A DNA stretch of 64,000 bases from Hymenobacter duratus (GCF_014698995.1 NZ_JACWZZ010000001.1:1632501-1696500); one strand, 5' to 3'; shown: positions 16,508 to 25,577, numbered from the stretch's first letter. Numbers and translations are program-made. Notes: generated from the sequence alone by a model not told the origin.

Positions 16508-16960
16508 ATGACTGTAGTTAAACCCCAACTCCACGCCGCCTGCCTCGCCTACGTGCAGGAGCGCATTGATGCCTGCCAGGCGGCTATTCAGGCGGCGCAG
16601 GAATCGGCGAACAGCGAAACCAAGAGCAGCGCCGGCGACAAATACGAAACCGGCCGCGCCATGGCCCAGAACGAGCGGGACCGGAACACTGTGCAACTGC
16701 GGCAGGCACAGCAGCTACAAGGCGAGCTGCAGCGTATCAATCCCGAAACGCCCTGCGACACAGTGCGGCCTGGGGCGCTGGTCCATACCAGCATGGGCGT
16801 GTTCTACCTCGGAATCAGTGCCGGCAAGCTCACCGTGGAAGAGCAGGATTACTTTGCCGTATCGGCGGCGGCACCGGTAGCGGCAGCTCTGGCCGGCAAG
16901 CGGGCCGGGGAGGAAGCCCTATTCAACGGCAAGCAAGTCCGCGTACTGACCGTGGAGTAG
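16508..16960 (+). CDS. GreA/GreB-like coiled-coil protein
   Basis: A 150-residue protein. The N-terminal 85 residues form a helical hairpin (YVQERIDACQAAIQAAQES, then ETGRAMAQNERDRNTVQLRQ). The C-terminal part has the fold signature of the GreA/GreB C-terminal domain: PGALVHTSMGVFYLGIS, then VSAAAPVAAALAGKRAGEE, equivalent to the SPIGRALLGKKVGD block of Gre factors. Such proteins are often labelled 3-oxoacyl-ACP synthase in databases, which the sequence does not support. The acidic tip used by GreA for RNA cleavage is not obvious, so it may act as another secondary-channel factor. Convergent with the next gene. Confidence 0.7.
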   Translation: MTVVKPQLHAACLAYVQERIDACQAAIQAAQESANSETKSSAGDKYETGRAMAQNERDRNTVQLRQAQQLQGELQRINPETPCDTVRPGALVHTSMGVFYLGISAGKLTVEEQDYFAVSAAAPVAAALAGKRAGEEALFNGKQVRVLTVE

Positions 16961-16963
16961 GCG

Positions 16964-17542
16964 CTACAGCCGGGGCAGTAGGTTCGGCAGGCCCCGAATA
17001 TTGAGGCGGGCAAAACTGCGGACCCGCTCGAAACGGGCACTGGCTTCCTCTAACTCTTCGTCCTTGTCGAGCTTGCTGGGACGGTGCGTATCGAGAAGCT
17101 CAAACACGGTGGCCGCAATGTCCATGTAGCCCAGAATCATCAGCAACAGCTGTTTTTTCTCGTCTTCCTCGTAGTTTTTGAGGCGCACGGCCTTCACCAA
17201 ACTATCGAGCTGCGTGGTTTCATCCACGAACAGGTCGCGCAGTACGGCGCGGTGCTGCTGATACTCAAACAGCTGTTGCGGCTCTAGGCTGGCGGCCGAA
17301 AACGGAAACGTAGTGGTGAAAGCCGTAGCCGTGCGGAATTCCTTTTCGGCCGCATAAATGGTGTGCAGATGCTTCTGCAGGCTGGCCCACAAACCAGTAC
17401 GGGCTTTGTCGAAGGCAGCGGAAGAAGCGGCGGGAACGGGGCTGGACACAGTAGAAAAGAATTGCTGAAACCACAAAGTACGCGGTTTTGGAGCCGTGTG
17501 GACAATCTGGCCAGTGCCGCGCCGCGAAATAGGGCTGTGCAT
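16964..17542 (-). CDS. Hypothetical protein, 192 residues
   Basis: I do not recognise this protein. It has no signal peptide or membrane segment and is mostly helical: LWASLQKHLHTIYAAEKEFR, LVKAVRLKNYEEDEKKQLLL and ELEEASARFERVRSFARL. An aromatic patch (LWFQQFF) lies near residue 25. The ATG at 17542 is the only ATG near the N-terminus. It is divergent from dxr, with only 75 bases between the starts, and convergent with the GreA-like gene. GC-rich and codon-typical for the genome, so it is probably an old resident. Probably cytoplasmic; no function can be given. Confidence 0.6.
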   Translation of the reverse strand: MHSPISRRGTGQIVHTAPKPRTLWFQQFFSTVSSPVPAASSAAFDKARTGLWASLQKHLHTIYAAEKEFRTATAFTTTFPFSAASLEPQQLFEYQQHRAVLRDLFVDETTQLDSLVKAVRLKNYEEDEKKQLLLMILGYMDIAATVFELLDTHRPSKLDKDEELEEASARFERVRSFARLNIRGLPNLLPRL

Positions 17543-17564
17543 GGCAGGAAGCCGAACTTCACCG

Positions 17565-17572
17565 TACTTTTG
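17565..17572 (+). promoter_or_regulatory. -7 promoter element TACTTTTG for dxr
   Basis: Perfect TAnnTTTG in the 75-base gap between the divergent gene at 17542 and dxr, 46 bases before the dxr start codon. Confidence 0.5.
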
Positions 17573-17617
17573 CTCTTCACCGCCGAGTTATTTCCGCCCT
17601 GGTTCTTTTCATTCTGC

Positions 17618-18790
17618 ATGCCCTCCGAATTCCCCAAACGCGTCACGCTGCTCGGTTCTACCGGTTCCATTGGCACCCAGGCGCTTGATGTTGTCCGCAG
17701 CCAGCCGGGCCGTTTCACTGTCACGGCGCTGTCGGCGCAGTCCAATGCGGCGCTGCTGGTGCAGCAGGCCCGCGAGTTCCGGCCCGCGGCCGTGGTCATC
17801 GGCGACGAGGCCAAGTATGAAACCGTGAAAGCCGCGCTGGCCGGGCAGCCCGAAACCGAAGTGCTGGCCGGTGCCGCGGCCCTGGCCGACGTAGCCGGCC
17901 GCCCCGACTCCGACATCGTGCTGACGGCTATGGTGGGCTACGCCGGGCTGCTGCCCACGGTGCGGGCCATTCGGGCTGGCAAAGACATTGCCCTGGCCAA
18001 TAAAGAAACGCTGGTCGTGGCCGGTCAGCTCATCACCGATTTGGTGCGGCAGCACAACGTCAGGCTGCTGCCCGTCGATTCGGAGCACTCGGCCATTTTT
18101 CAGTGCTTGGTGGGCGAGGAGCAGAATCCGATTGAGAAAATTGTCCTCACGGCATCTGGTGGGCCGTTCCGGGGCCGCAGCCGCGCGCAGCTAGCGGAAG
18201 TGACGAAGGCGCAGGCGCTCAAGCATCCCAACTGGGATATGGGCGCCAAAATCACCATCGACTCGGCCTCGCTGATGAATAAGGGCCTGGAAGTAATTGA
18301 AGCCAAGTGGCTGTTTGGGCTGCGCGACAACCAGATTGACGTGGTGGTGCATCCGCAGAGCATTATTCATTCGCTGGTGCAGTTTGAGGATGGCTCGTTG
18401 AAAGCCCAGCTCGGCCTGCCCGATATGAAATTGCCTATTCAGTACGCTCTCGGTTATCCGCAACGACTGTCCAACACCTTTCCGCGCTTCTCCTTTCTCG
18501 ATTATCCGCAACTCACCTTCGAACAGCCCGACCTGAGCACCTTCCGTAATCTGGCGCTGGCTTTCGAGGCTATGAGCCAGTCCGGCAATGCGCCTTGCGT
18601 TCTGAATGCCGCCAATGAGGTAGCCGTAGCGGCTTTTCTGCGCGACGAAGTAGGTTTTCTGCAAATGTCGGAGGTGGTAGAAGAGTGCCTGAGCCGCGTT
18701 TCGTACCTTGCCAATCCGTCGCTCGACGACTATGTGCTAACTGACAAGGAGACACGTCGGGTAGCACAGGAACGGCTGGCGCGGTTGTAG
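17618..18790 (+). CDS. dxr: 1-deoxy-D-xylulose 5-phosphate reductoisomerase
   Basis: A 390-residue enzyme for the second step of the MEP isoprenoid pathway: it rearranges and reduces DXP to methylerythritol phosphate with NADPH and a divalent metal. Motifs are the nucleotide-binding LLGSTGSIG, ALANKETLVVAG, the metal/substrate block LPVDSEHSAIFQCL, TASGGPFRG, and HPNWDMGAKITIDSASLMNKG. Start ATG 17618 (MPSEFPKRVTLLG) fits the family; the frame runs further upstream without protein-like sequence. rseP follows 103 bases later on the same strand, a pairing also seen in many other bacteria. Confidence 0.97.
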   Translation: MPSEFPKRVTLLGSTGSIGTQALDVVRSQPGRFTVTALSAQSNAALLVQQAREFRPAAVVIGDEAKYETVKAALAGQPETEVLAGAAALADVAGRPDSDIVLTAMVGYAGLLPTVRAIRAGKDIALANKETLVVAGQLITDLVRQHNVRLLPVDSEHSAIFQCLVGEEQNPIEKIVLTASGGPFRGRSRAQLAEVTKAQALKHPNWDMGAKITIDSASLMNKGLEVIEAKWLFGLRDNQIDVVVHPQSIIHSLVQFEDGSLKAQLGLPDMKLPIQYALGYPQRLSNTFPRFSFLDYPQLTFEQPDLSTFRNLALAFEAMSQSGNAPCVLNAANEVAVAAFLRDEVGFLQMSEVVEECLSRVSYLANPSLDDYVLTDKETRRVAQERLARL

Positions 18791-18865
18791 CTGCTGCGTT
18801 TAGCATAACCCGGAGCGGCAGGCAAGGCAACCGTAGCGCCTGCTTCCCGCTCCTTATTCGCTTCT

Positions 18866-18889
18866 CATTACCTAATCACCTAATTACCT
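18866..18889 (-). repeat. Octamer array AGGTRATT before rseP
   Basis: Three consecutive 8-base units on the minus strand (AGGTAATT, AGGTGATT, AGGTAATG) between dxr and rseP. Similar in style to the GGTRACA heptamer arrays. Confidence 0.6.
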
Positions 18890-18893
18890 CCCT

Positions 18894-20240
18894 TTGGAAA
18901 TCCTCATCATGGCCGGGCAAATGTTGCTGGGCCTTTCCATTTTGGTTGGTTTGCACGAGTTCGGACACTTTGCAACCGCCAAATATTTTAAAATCCGGGT
19001 CGATAAGTTTTACATCTTCTTCGACTTCCTGTTTCCGCTGCCCAACGTCCTCAATTTCGCGCTGCTGAAGAAGAAAATCGGCGAGACGGAATATGGCCTG
19101 GGCTGGTTTCCGCTGGGCGGCTACGTGGCCATCCACGGCATGATCGACGAAACTCAGGACGCCGACAGCCTCGCCGCTGAGCCGCAACCCAACGAGTTTC
19201 GGGCCAAACCAGCTTGGCAGCGCCTGATTGTGATGCTTGGTGGCATCATCATGAACGTCATCACCGGCATCATCATTTTCACGCTGCTCACCTACACGCA
19301 GGGCGAAAGCTATTTGCCGGCCTCAGAAGTGCGCTACGGCATTCTGCCGAATAAGCTGGGAGAGGAAATGGGTTTCCGCACCGGCGACAAAATCGTGAAA
19401 ATCAACGGCCGGCCGTTCACCGAGTTCAACGAGGTGTATAATCCGGAGGTGATGATGGGCTCCAACTCGTTCTACACGGTAGAGCGCCAGGGCCAGCTCG
19501 TGGACGTGCCGGTGCCGGCCAACTTCATCGACCGACTTTCGGAGCAGGGCCAGCAGCGGTTTGTGCTGCCCCGTAACCCGTTTGCCGTGAAAACGGTGAA
19601 TTCCGGCAGCCCCGCCGACAAAGGCGGCCTGATGCCCGACGACCGGATTGTGCAGCTCGACCAGAAAAAGGTAGAGTTCTTCCCCGAGTTTCAGCAGGAT
19701 CTGCTGGCCAAGGCGGGCAAACCGGTAAAGCTGGTAGTAGAGCGCGCCGGCGCGCTGAAAACACTGGACATTACCGTAGACGAGGAAGGCAAGCTGGGCT
19801 TCTTCCCCAAGTCCTTGCTGCACGAGTCGGTGCGCCACTATTCGTTTGCGCAGTCCATTCCGGTAGGCACGAATAAGGCATTTGGCGTCATCACCAACCA
19901 GATTACCGCTTTCGGCAAGATTTTCAAAGGCGAAGCTTCCTTCCGCAAATCGGTAGGCGGCCCTTGGGAAATAGCGCAGCAGTACGGTCCCACCTGGGAC
20001 TGGGTCTGGTTCTGGACCATGACCGGGATGCTGTCGATGGTGCTGGCCTTCATGAATCTGCTGCCTATTCCGGCGCTGGATGGCGGGCACGTTATTTTCC
20101 TGCTTTATGAAATGATAGCCGGCCGCAAGCCTTCGGATAAATTCCTGGAGAATGCGCAGAAGGTGGGCATGATGCTGCTTCTGTCGCTGATGGCTTTCGT
20201 GCTCATTATCAATCCGCTGCTGAAGAAAATCGGTATCTAG
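18894..20240 (+). CDS. rseP: RIP metalloprotease RseP (site-2 protease)
   Basis: A 448-residue intramembrane zinc protease that cleaves anti-sigma factors or other single-pass proteins within the membrane. HEFGH at 21-25 is the zinc site in the first helix; the third ligand is in NLLPIPALDGGH near the C-terminus. Between them lie PDZ-like segments (VKTVNSGSPADKGGLMPDDRI) that gate substrate access. The start is taken as TTG 18894 (MEILIM), since homologues usually begin with a few residues before the first helix; ATG 18909 is the alternative. Downstream of dxr, as often found. Confidence 0.95.
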   Translation: MEILIMAGQMLLGLSILVGLHEFGHFATAKYFKIRVDKFYIFFDFLFPLPNVLNFALLKKKIGETEYGLGWFPLGGYVAIHGMIDETQDADSLAAEPQPNEFRAKPAWQRLIVMLGGIIMNVITGIIIFTLLTYTQGESYLPASEVRYGILPNKLGEEMGFRTGDKIVKINGRPFTEFNEVYNPEVMMGSNSFYTVERQGQLVDVPVPANFIDRLSEQGQQRFVLPRNPFAVKTVNSGSPADKGGLMPDDRIVQLDQKKVEFFPEFQQDLLAKAGKPVKLVVERAGALKTLDITVDEEGKLGFFPKSLLHESVRHYSFAQSIPVGTNKAFGVITNQITAFGKIFKGEASFRKSVGGPWEIAQQYGPTWDWVWFWTMTGMLSMVLAFMNLLPIPALDGGHVIFLLYEMIAGRKPSDKFLENAQKVGMMLLLSLMAFVLIINPLLKKIGI

Positions 20241-20346
20241 AGTTGCCGTCCCGAAGCCCGGCTGCCGCCCGCCATAGAGCAGGTTGCAGCCGGGCTTCTC
20301 GTTTTTTCGGAACTTGCGTCCACAATCCCCTCTTTCTTCCTATTCC

Positions 20347-20853
20347 ATGAGTACTCTCGACGAGCAAAAAGCGCAGCTGTTTCAGCAGACGGAGCAGCAG
20401 CTTCGCCAGCAAGGCTTCAACATTGACAAGCAGGACCAGACGCGCCCCTGGGGCGGTTTTTTCGTGATTGACGAAAGTCAGGCCCAGGCCTTTGCTGATG
20501 CGTATTTCGATAATATGTCGGTAGATGAGCTGCGCATTTCGGGCAAGCTTAGTCCCAAAGTGCTGCTGGTAGCTCCCGAAAAGCGCCTTTCCTGGCAGTA
20601 TCACCACCGCCGCGCCGAAATCTGGCGCGTAGTGCAGGGCCCCGTAGGCGTAGTGACCAGTTCTACTGATGAAGAGACGGAGGTGAAAACCTATCAGCCC
20701 GGCGAGCTGATTACGCTGCGGCAGGGTGAGCGGCACCGCCTCGTGGGCCTAGACAGTTGGGGCGTGCTGGCCGAAATCTGGCAGCACACAGACGCTACCA
20801 ACCCCTCCGACGAAGACGATATCGTGCGGGTGCAGGACGACTTTGGGCGCTAG
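20347..20853 (+). CDS. Cupin protein of the phosphomannose-isomerase type II fold
   Basis: A 168-residue protein. The cupin core is KLSPKVLLVAPEKRLSWQYH, HRRAEIWRVVQGPVGV and YQPGELITLRQGERHRL, with His, Glu and later His residues placed to bind one metal. Such cupins resemble the phosphomannose isomerase domain of ManC-type enzymes and are often labelled phosphoheptose isomerase in Bacteroidota. The N-terminal WGGFFVIDESQAQAFAD is typical of this subgroup. Probably a sugar-phosphate isomerase or sugar-binding protein in the cytoplasm; the exact reaction is not certain. It is 106 bases downstream of rseP and ends at a strong terminator. Confidence 0.8.
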   Translation: MSTLDEQKAQLFQQTEQQLRQQGFNIDKQDQTRPWGGFFVIDESQAQAFADAYFDNMSVDELRISGKLSPKVLLVAPEKRLSWQYHHRRAEIWRVVQGPVGVVTSSTDEETEVKTYQPGELITLRQGERHRLVGLDSWGVLAEIWQHTDATNPSDEDDIVRVQDDFGR

Positions 20854-20887
20854 GCCAAGAAAGAATACTGACCTATAGAATGCCGGC

Positions 20888-20929
20888 AAAAGCAAAGGGC
20901 CTGACGATTCCGTCAGGCCCTTTGCTTTT
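20888..20929. terminator. Bidirectional terminator
   Basis: A 19-bp perfect stem around ATTC, with A4/T5 runs, between the convergent cupin gene and pgi. Confidence 0.9.
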
Positions 20930-20944
20930 TGTCTGTACCGGAGG

Positions 20945-22672
20945 CTACGCCAGTGCTTTCCGCAGGGCTGCCAGCAGCGTGGCTACGCCAGCTTCTTCGC
21001 CGGTTTGGCCAAGGTGTACGCGCAGCGTGCGGCGGTTGTAGTCGTGGAGGGCCTGCAGGTCGCCGGCGGCCTGGGCGTTCTGGAACGTGCCGAATGTGTA
21101 GGGGCGGCCAGGCAGCGGCAGGTCCTGGGCGTGGTCGGTGGTGAGCTGCAGAAACAGGCCGGTATCGGGGCCGCCTTTGTGGTACTGGCCCGTGGAGTGC
21201 AGGAAGCGCGGACCGTAGCCGGAGGCAGTGGCAATGTGCTTCTGCTGCTGCACCAGGGCGCGCAACTCATCCAACTCCTGGTTCACGGCTGGGGTTTCCT
21301 GCAGATACGCCTGAATGCAGAGGAAGTCATTGGCCTTGGCCTGCCCGAAGAAGTTGCGCAACACCTCCGTGGCATCAGCGCCCGACACGCTCGTGTAATA
21401 ATCGAGGCCGTTTTCCTGCAGTACCGGTGTGCTGGTCTGGGGCAATGCGCCTTTTTCTACCACCACTTTCATCAGCTGGTCGGTGGCGGTTTTGGCCGCC
21501 TGCACGTTGGGCTGGTCAAACGGGTTGATTTCGAGCACGGCGCTGGCTACGGCCGTTGCCACTTCCCAGCGGAAAAACTCCTGCCCCAGGTCAAGTGCGT
21601 CGTGCAGCAGAATGGTGATGACGGGGTGCCCGGCGGCCTGCAGCGCGGCTACTTTGCGGCGGTTTTCCTCATCAGGCTGGTTCTCGTAGCCCACGTACAC
21701 GAATACGCGGTCCGCGCCGTACACCTGCGGGCCGTTGAGCGGGTCGCCGGCCAGCGGCAGGATACCTTTGCCTTCCTTGCCGGTGCTTTCGGCCACCAGC
21801 TGCTCCAGCCACAAGCCAAAGTCGCTGAGGCCGGCGGGTACTACCAGCGTCAGTTTGTCGCGGCCCTGCTGGGCCAGCACACCCAGGGCCACGCCCAGCT
21901 CCAGGCCGGGGTTTCGCGCTACGGTACCTTCCGAGCCGGTGGCCTTCATCATGCCAATGGCGCGCTCCAACAGCGTTTTGATGTCAATGCCATACAGAGC
22001 GGCCGGCACCAGCCCGAAGTAGGAAAGGGCCGAGAAACGGCCGCCCACCTCGGCAAAATTCAGGAAGATGCGGCGGTAGCCTTCGGTGGTGGCCTGCGTC
22101 ACGAACTTGGAGCCGGGGTCGGTGATGGCCACGAAGTTTTCGCCGGCTTTTTCGCCTTTCAGCTCTTTCAGGCGAGCATAGAAATAGTCGCCGAAGGCCA
22201 GCGGCTCGGCTGTAGTGCCCGATTTGCTGGCTACTACAAACAGCGTTTCGGCCAGTTGCACCGAGTCTTCGACTTCGCGCACAGTAGCCGGATTGGTGGT
22301 GTCCAGTACCGAAAGGGGCAACCCGTCTGCTGCTTTTTCAAAGGCCTGCTTGAACACAATCGGCGTCATGGTGCTGCCACCCATGCCCATCACAACCACG
22401 TGCTCGAAGCCGGCGGCTTTCACCTCCCGCACGAATTCCTCGATTTCAGAGACGCGGGGCAGCATGGTTTCGGCCACGCGGAGCCAGCCCATGAAGCTGC
22501 GCAGGCTTTGCTGAGCGGCTTCGTCCTGCACCCAAAGGTCAGCTTGTTTCTGCCAGAAGCCGGCGGTGAAGTTTTTGGCGTTGAATTCCTGCAGTTTAGC
22601 ATCAACGGCAGCCTGGTAGGAGCCCTGGTGCATGGTCATGGCAGGAATGGAAGTAGGTGCGTCGGAGGCCAT
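20945..22672 (-). CDS. pgi: Glucose-6-phosphate isomerase
   Basis: A 575-residue glycolytic enzyme converting glucose 6-phosphate to fructose 6-phosphate. It belongs to the divergent PGI type that also occurs as the second half of transaldolase-PGI fusions: VVVMGMGGSTMTP, FVVASKSGTTAEPLAFG, TDPGSKFV and GGRFSALSYFGLVPA are the sugar-isomerase phosphate-binding and substrate loops. No transaldolase domain is attached. The catalytic C-terminal region contains YGPRFLHSTGQYHKGG. Start ATG 22672 (MASDAPTSIP); a second ATG shortly after (MTMHQGS) is possible. It is divergent from the DUF6702 gene, with promoter elements 12 bases apart. Confidence 0.92.
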   Translation of the reverse strand: MASDAPTSIPAMTMHQGSYQAAVDAKLQEFNAKNFTAGFWQKQADLWVQDEAAQQSLRSFMGWLRVAETMLPRVSEIEEFVREVKAAGFEHVVVMGMGGSTMTPIVFKQAFEKAADGLPLSVLDTTNPATVREVEDSVQLAETLFVVASKSGTTAEPLAFGDYFYARLKELKGEKAGENFVAITDPGSKFVTQATTEGYRRIFLNFAEVGGRFSALSYFGLVPAALYGIDIKTLLERAIGMMKATGSEGTVARNPGLELGVALGVLAQQGRDKLTLVVPAGLSDFGLWLEQLVAESTGKEGKGILPLAGDPLNGPQVYGADRVFVYVGYENQPDEENRRKVAALQAAGHPVITILLHDALDLGQEFFRWEVATAVASAVLEINPFDQPNVQAAKTATDQLMKVVVEKGALPQTSTPVLQENGLDYYTSVSGADATEVLRNFFGQAKANDFLCIQAYLQETPAVNQELDELRALVQQQKHIATASGYGPRFLHSTGQYHKGGPDTGLFLQLTTDHAQDLPLPGRPYTFGTFQNAQAAGDLQALHDYNRRTLRVHLGQTGEEAGVATLLAALRKALA

Positions 22673-22763
22673 AGGTATAAAGGCGAAATTGGAGTGTCGG
22701 AAAACAGTGCAGTGGCGGGGCCGGCCCAACGTGGCCGGGCCAGGTGGGCACACCTGCTAGGCG

Positions 22764-22771
22764 CAAAGGTA
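22764..22771 (-). promoter_or_regulatory. -7 promoter element TACCTTTG for pgi
   Basis: CAAAGGTA on the plus strand, about 90 bases before the pgi start codon; perfect TAnnTTTG. Confidence 0.5.
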
Positions 22772-22782
22772 AAGAAGCAGAC

Positions 22783-22790
22783 TACTTTTG
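22783..22790 (+). promoter_or_regulatory. -7 promoter element TACTTTTG for the DUF6702 gene
   Basis: Perfect TAnnTTTG, back to back with the pgi element 12 bases away; implies a leader of about 140 bases. Confidence 0.45.
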
Positions 22791-22936
22791 TGGCAGCCGG
22801 ACCGGAGCCAGTGTCAGCGGCCGGGAATCTTCTGCCGGAATGCTCGCTTACCAGTAGTCTGCCGGGCTGCTGCCTCGTTCTGCTGCCTGCGGCACGATTG
22901 TAGTACCAGCCGGGCGCTTTCCTTACGCATTGCCTT

Positions 22937-23434
22937 ATGTTTCGCAAGACGCTTCTGCTTTCCTTTCTGCTGCTGGCCTCGCTACTGGCCTGGGCGCATG
23001 CCTACCACGCCAGCATCATGGATGTGTGCTACAATCCCGCCAAACAGCAGCTGGAAGTAGCGCTGAAGGTATTCACTGATGACTTTGAAAAGGCGCTGTC
23101 GGTGGGGCAGCCTACTGCCATCAGCCTCGACCAGTCGCCGAAGCCGCTCGTGACGCAGCTGACGACGGCCTTGCTGCGCCGCTCCCTGGCGTTCAGCACC
23201 AAGCCCGGCGAAACACTGCCGCTGCAGTTTCTGGGAATGCAGAAGGAGCGCGACGCGTATTGGCTCTATTGCACCCTGAAAGTGGCGCGGCCCATCACGG
23301 GTTTCTCGTTGCGCAACGCATTGCTCCTCGACGTTTTTCCGGACCAGATGAACATCGTGAATGTGGAAGCCGGTGGCAAAAAGCAAAGCCAACTCTTCCG
23401 CGACGGCGAGGAAACACAGAAGCTGAGCTGGTAG
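22937..23434 (+). CDS. DUF6702 family secreted protein
   Basis: A 165-residue protein with a signal peptide (FRKTLLLSFLLLASLLAWAHA) and a mature part beginning YHASIMDVCYNPAKQQLEV, then LKVFTDDFEKAL, the signature of the DUF6702 family of small secreted Bacteroidota proteins. The rest is beta-rich, with a final LLLDVFPDQMNIVNVE strand region. No catalytic residues are evident. Probably periplasmic. Homologues are often found next to peptidases or outer-membrane proteins, but here the neighbours are pgi (divergent) and the PorE-like gene (convergent), so context gives no function. Confidence 0.75.
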   Translation: MFRKTLLLSFLLLASLLAWAHAYHASIMDVCYNPAKQQLEVALKVFTDDFEKALSVGQPTAISLDQSPKPLVTQLTTALLRRSLAFSTKPGETLPLQFLGMQKERDAYWLYCTLKVARPITGFSLRNALLLDVFPDQMNIVNVEAGGKKQSQLFRDGEETQKLSW

Positions 23435-23456
23435 CCGCGCCTAATGACTTGAAAAC

Positions 23457-23493
23457 AACAAGCGCCTGCTACCATAAGTAGCAGGCGCTTGTT
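23457..23493. terminator. Bidirectional terminator
   Basis: A 16-bp perfect stem (AACAAGCGCCTGCTAC and its complement) around CATAA, between the convergent DUF6702 and PorE-like genes. T-runs are short. Confidence 0.75.
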
Positions 23494-23520
23494 GCATAGT
23501 TGCCACATCCAACTAGCTGC

Positions 23521-25533
23521 TTATTTCCAGTCGGCGCCGCCGCTGCCAGCGTCTTTTTTGTCATCATCGGGCTTGATGAGGCGGAACTCTACGCGGCGGT
23601 TGGTTTTGGCGTCTTCCGGTGTCACTTCCTCTTTCAGCGGCTTGGTAGAGCCATAGCCAAAACTCTCGATGCGGTTGGGTTTAAGTTTGCCCTTGATTTC
23701 GATGTACTTGCGGATAGCCTCGGCCCGGTCCTGCGAAAGCCGCTCGTTGAAGTCCGGGTCGCCCTTGGAATCGGTGTGGCCCGTGATGCTGAGCCGGAAC
23801 GTCGGGTGGTCGACCATGAACAGCGCAATCCGGTCCAGAATGGGGTGCATGGTGGTCCGGATAGTGGACTTGTCCTGGTCGAATTCGATATTCTGAAAGA
23901 TCAGCGGCAGGCCGTAGTCAATGGAGTTGGTCATCAGCTTCATCACCGTGTCGCCCTGCAGCGCAAACTTCTTTTCCACGCTGAAAAAGTCCGGGCTCTG
24001 GATAATCATAACGTAGTGTGAGCCGTCAATCAAATCGAAGTCGAATGAGCCGTCGGGCCGCAGGTACTTGGCCGCTACTTCAATACCATTATCGGTATCG
24101 ACAATCGTGACAATGCCGCCCAACGGCTTCTGGCTCACCGAGTCTACGAGCGTGCCCTCGACGTGGGTAGTGGCCAGGGGCTGGGCTTCCATGGGCAGCG
24201 GGAAGGAGTAGAGGTCCAGGTTTTTCATGTCCTTTTCCTCAGAGCGCGCATAATACAGGTCCTTCGACTCCGAATCGATGGTGAAATAGTATTCTGAGCC
24301 TTTGCCATTCACCAGCGGCCCGATGTTCTTGGCTTCCTGCCAGCGGCCCTGCACGCGGTAGGTTTTGTAGATGTCGAAGTCGCCGTAGTTGAGCAGCTGC
24401 CCGCGCGACGAGAAGTACAGTACGTTGTAGAGCGGGTGGAAAAAGGGGCTTACCTCACTTTCCCGGGTGTTTACCACCGGCCCCATATTCTCGGCTTTGG
24501 CCCACTGCCCGTTTTTGCCGCGGTACGTGTACCAGATGTCCGACAAGCCGAAGCCGCCGAGCCGGTCGGAAGCGAAGTAGAGCGTGTCTTCGTTGCGCGA
24601 CAGGGTCGGTTGTGAGTCCCAGGCCGAGGAGTTGACCTGCGTACCCAGGCTCTTGGGCACCGACCATTGCCCATCCTTGAACGTGGATGTGAACAGGTCG
24701 CAGTTGCCGTGGCAGCTCGGGCACTCGCAGCGGGCGAAATAGATGGTTTTGCCGTCGCGCGTGAAGCAGGCCGAACCTTCGTTGTAGGGCGAGTTGATGG
24801 GTTTGGGCAGCGGCTCGGCGTCGGTCCACAGGTCGCCGTCCTTGCGCGACACGTACAGGTCCTCGTCCACCACCTGCTTGATGCCGCCGCGCACTTTGCG
24901 CTTCGACGAGAACAGCAGCATGCTGGCATCAGGGTTTAGCGTCGGGCCATAATCCTCGGCCGGCGAGTTGATGGCGTCGCCCATGGTAGTCAGCACGCCT
25001 TTGGGCGGCCGGAAAGCCACTATATTTTTCCGGTACTCCACCAGCTCGTAATACACCTTGAGCGGCACGTAGAGGTCGGCGGTTTTCTGCTCCAGCGAGT
25101 CATAGTACAGCTGAATTTTCTTGACGTCCTGGCGGTGGTGCTTAAGGGCGAGGCGGTAGTAGGCCTTGGCGCGGTCTTCGTTGCCGGCTTTTTCCCACAG
25201 CTGAGCCAGGCGCCACAGCATCTGGGTGTTCTTGTAGAAATTCTCGATGCCGAACTTGCCTACGTAGGCATCCAGCAGCACCCGGGCCTGGTTCCAGTTT
25301 TTGCGTTTTTCGGCCTTCTGAATAGCTTTCAACTCCTTCTTGTTCTGATAGAAGGCTACGCGGTTGATGTTCGGAAATTCCGGGGTTGCATCGGGGCGCA
25401 GGCGCAGCTGGCGCACCGAGCGGGTAGTAAGCTTGCGTTGGCGAAGGGGCGCGCCGGGCTTCTGCTGGGCCCAAAGCGCCACCGGCAACAACACCAGCAG
25501 CAGCAGCAACAACGAACGTAATGAGGAAAGCAT
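23521..25533 (-). CDS. PorE-like OmpA-family protein (TPR, beta-propeller, CRD, OmpA)
   Basis: A 670-residue exported protein. In order: signal peptide (LLLLLLVLLPVALWAQ); a TPR-like helical region at about 60-150; WD40/PD40 beta-propeller repeats at about 180-450 (TLNPDASMLLFSSKRK, FTRDGKTIYFAR, LSRNEDTLYFASDR), including a cysteine cluster CECPSCHGNC; a carboxypeptidase-regulatory-like domain (VEGTLVDSVSQKPLGG); and an OmpA peptidoglycan-binding domain (NIEFDQDKSTIR, ITGHTDSKGDPDFNERLSQ). This exact order and length matches PorE of the type IX secretion system, which ties it to peptidoglycan. Unlike the Porphyromonas protein, no lipobox Cys is seen, and paralogues of this type exist, so the T9SS role is inferred. 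Confidence 0.8.
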   Translation of the reverse strand: MLSSLRSLLLLLLVLLPVALWAQQKPGAPLRQRKLTTRSVRQLRLRPDATPEFPNINRVAFYQNKKELKAIQKAEKRKNWNQARVLLDAYVGKFGIENFYKNTQMLWRLAQLWEKAGNEDRAKAYYRLALKHHRQDVKKIQLYYDSLEQKTADLYVPLKVYYELVEYRKNIVAFRPPKGVLTTMGDAINSPAEDYGPTLNPDASMLLFSSKRKVRGGIKQVVDEDLYVSRKDGDLWTDAEPLPKPINSPYNEGSACFTRDGKTIYFARCECPSCHGNCDLFTSTFKDGQWSVPKSLGTQVNSSAWDSQPTLSRNEDTLYFASDRLGGFGLSDIWYTYRGKNGQWAKAENMGPVVNTRESEVSPFFHPLYNVLYFSSRGQLLNYGDFDIYKTYRVQGRWQEAKNIGPLVNGKGSEYYFTIDSESKDLYYARSEEKDMKNLDLYSFPLPMEAQPLATTHVEGTLVDSVSQKPLGGIVTIVDTDNGIEVAAKYLRPDGSFDFDLIDGSHYVMIIQSPDFFSVEKKFALQGDTVMKLMTNSIDYGLPLIFQNIEFDQDKSTIRTTMHPILDRIALFMVDHPTFRLSITGHTDSKGDPDFNERLSQDRAEAIRKYIEIKGKLKPNRIESFGYGSTKPLKEEVTPEDAKTNRRVEFRLIKPDDDKKDAGSGGADWK

Positions 25534-25577
25534 AGCGCAATAGAACACCGAAGCCGGCCGGGAGCGGCACGGGACGT

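Noticed and set aside
20945..22672. Transaldolase/glucose-6-phosphate isomerase fusion
   Set aside because: Only the isomerase part is present; the first residues are a short N-terminus, not a transaldolase.
21005..22903. Long plus-strand frame opposite pgi
   Set aside because: Antisense shadow of a high-GC gene; no domain, and pgi is unambiguous.
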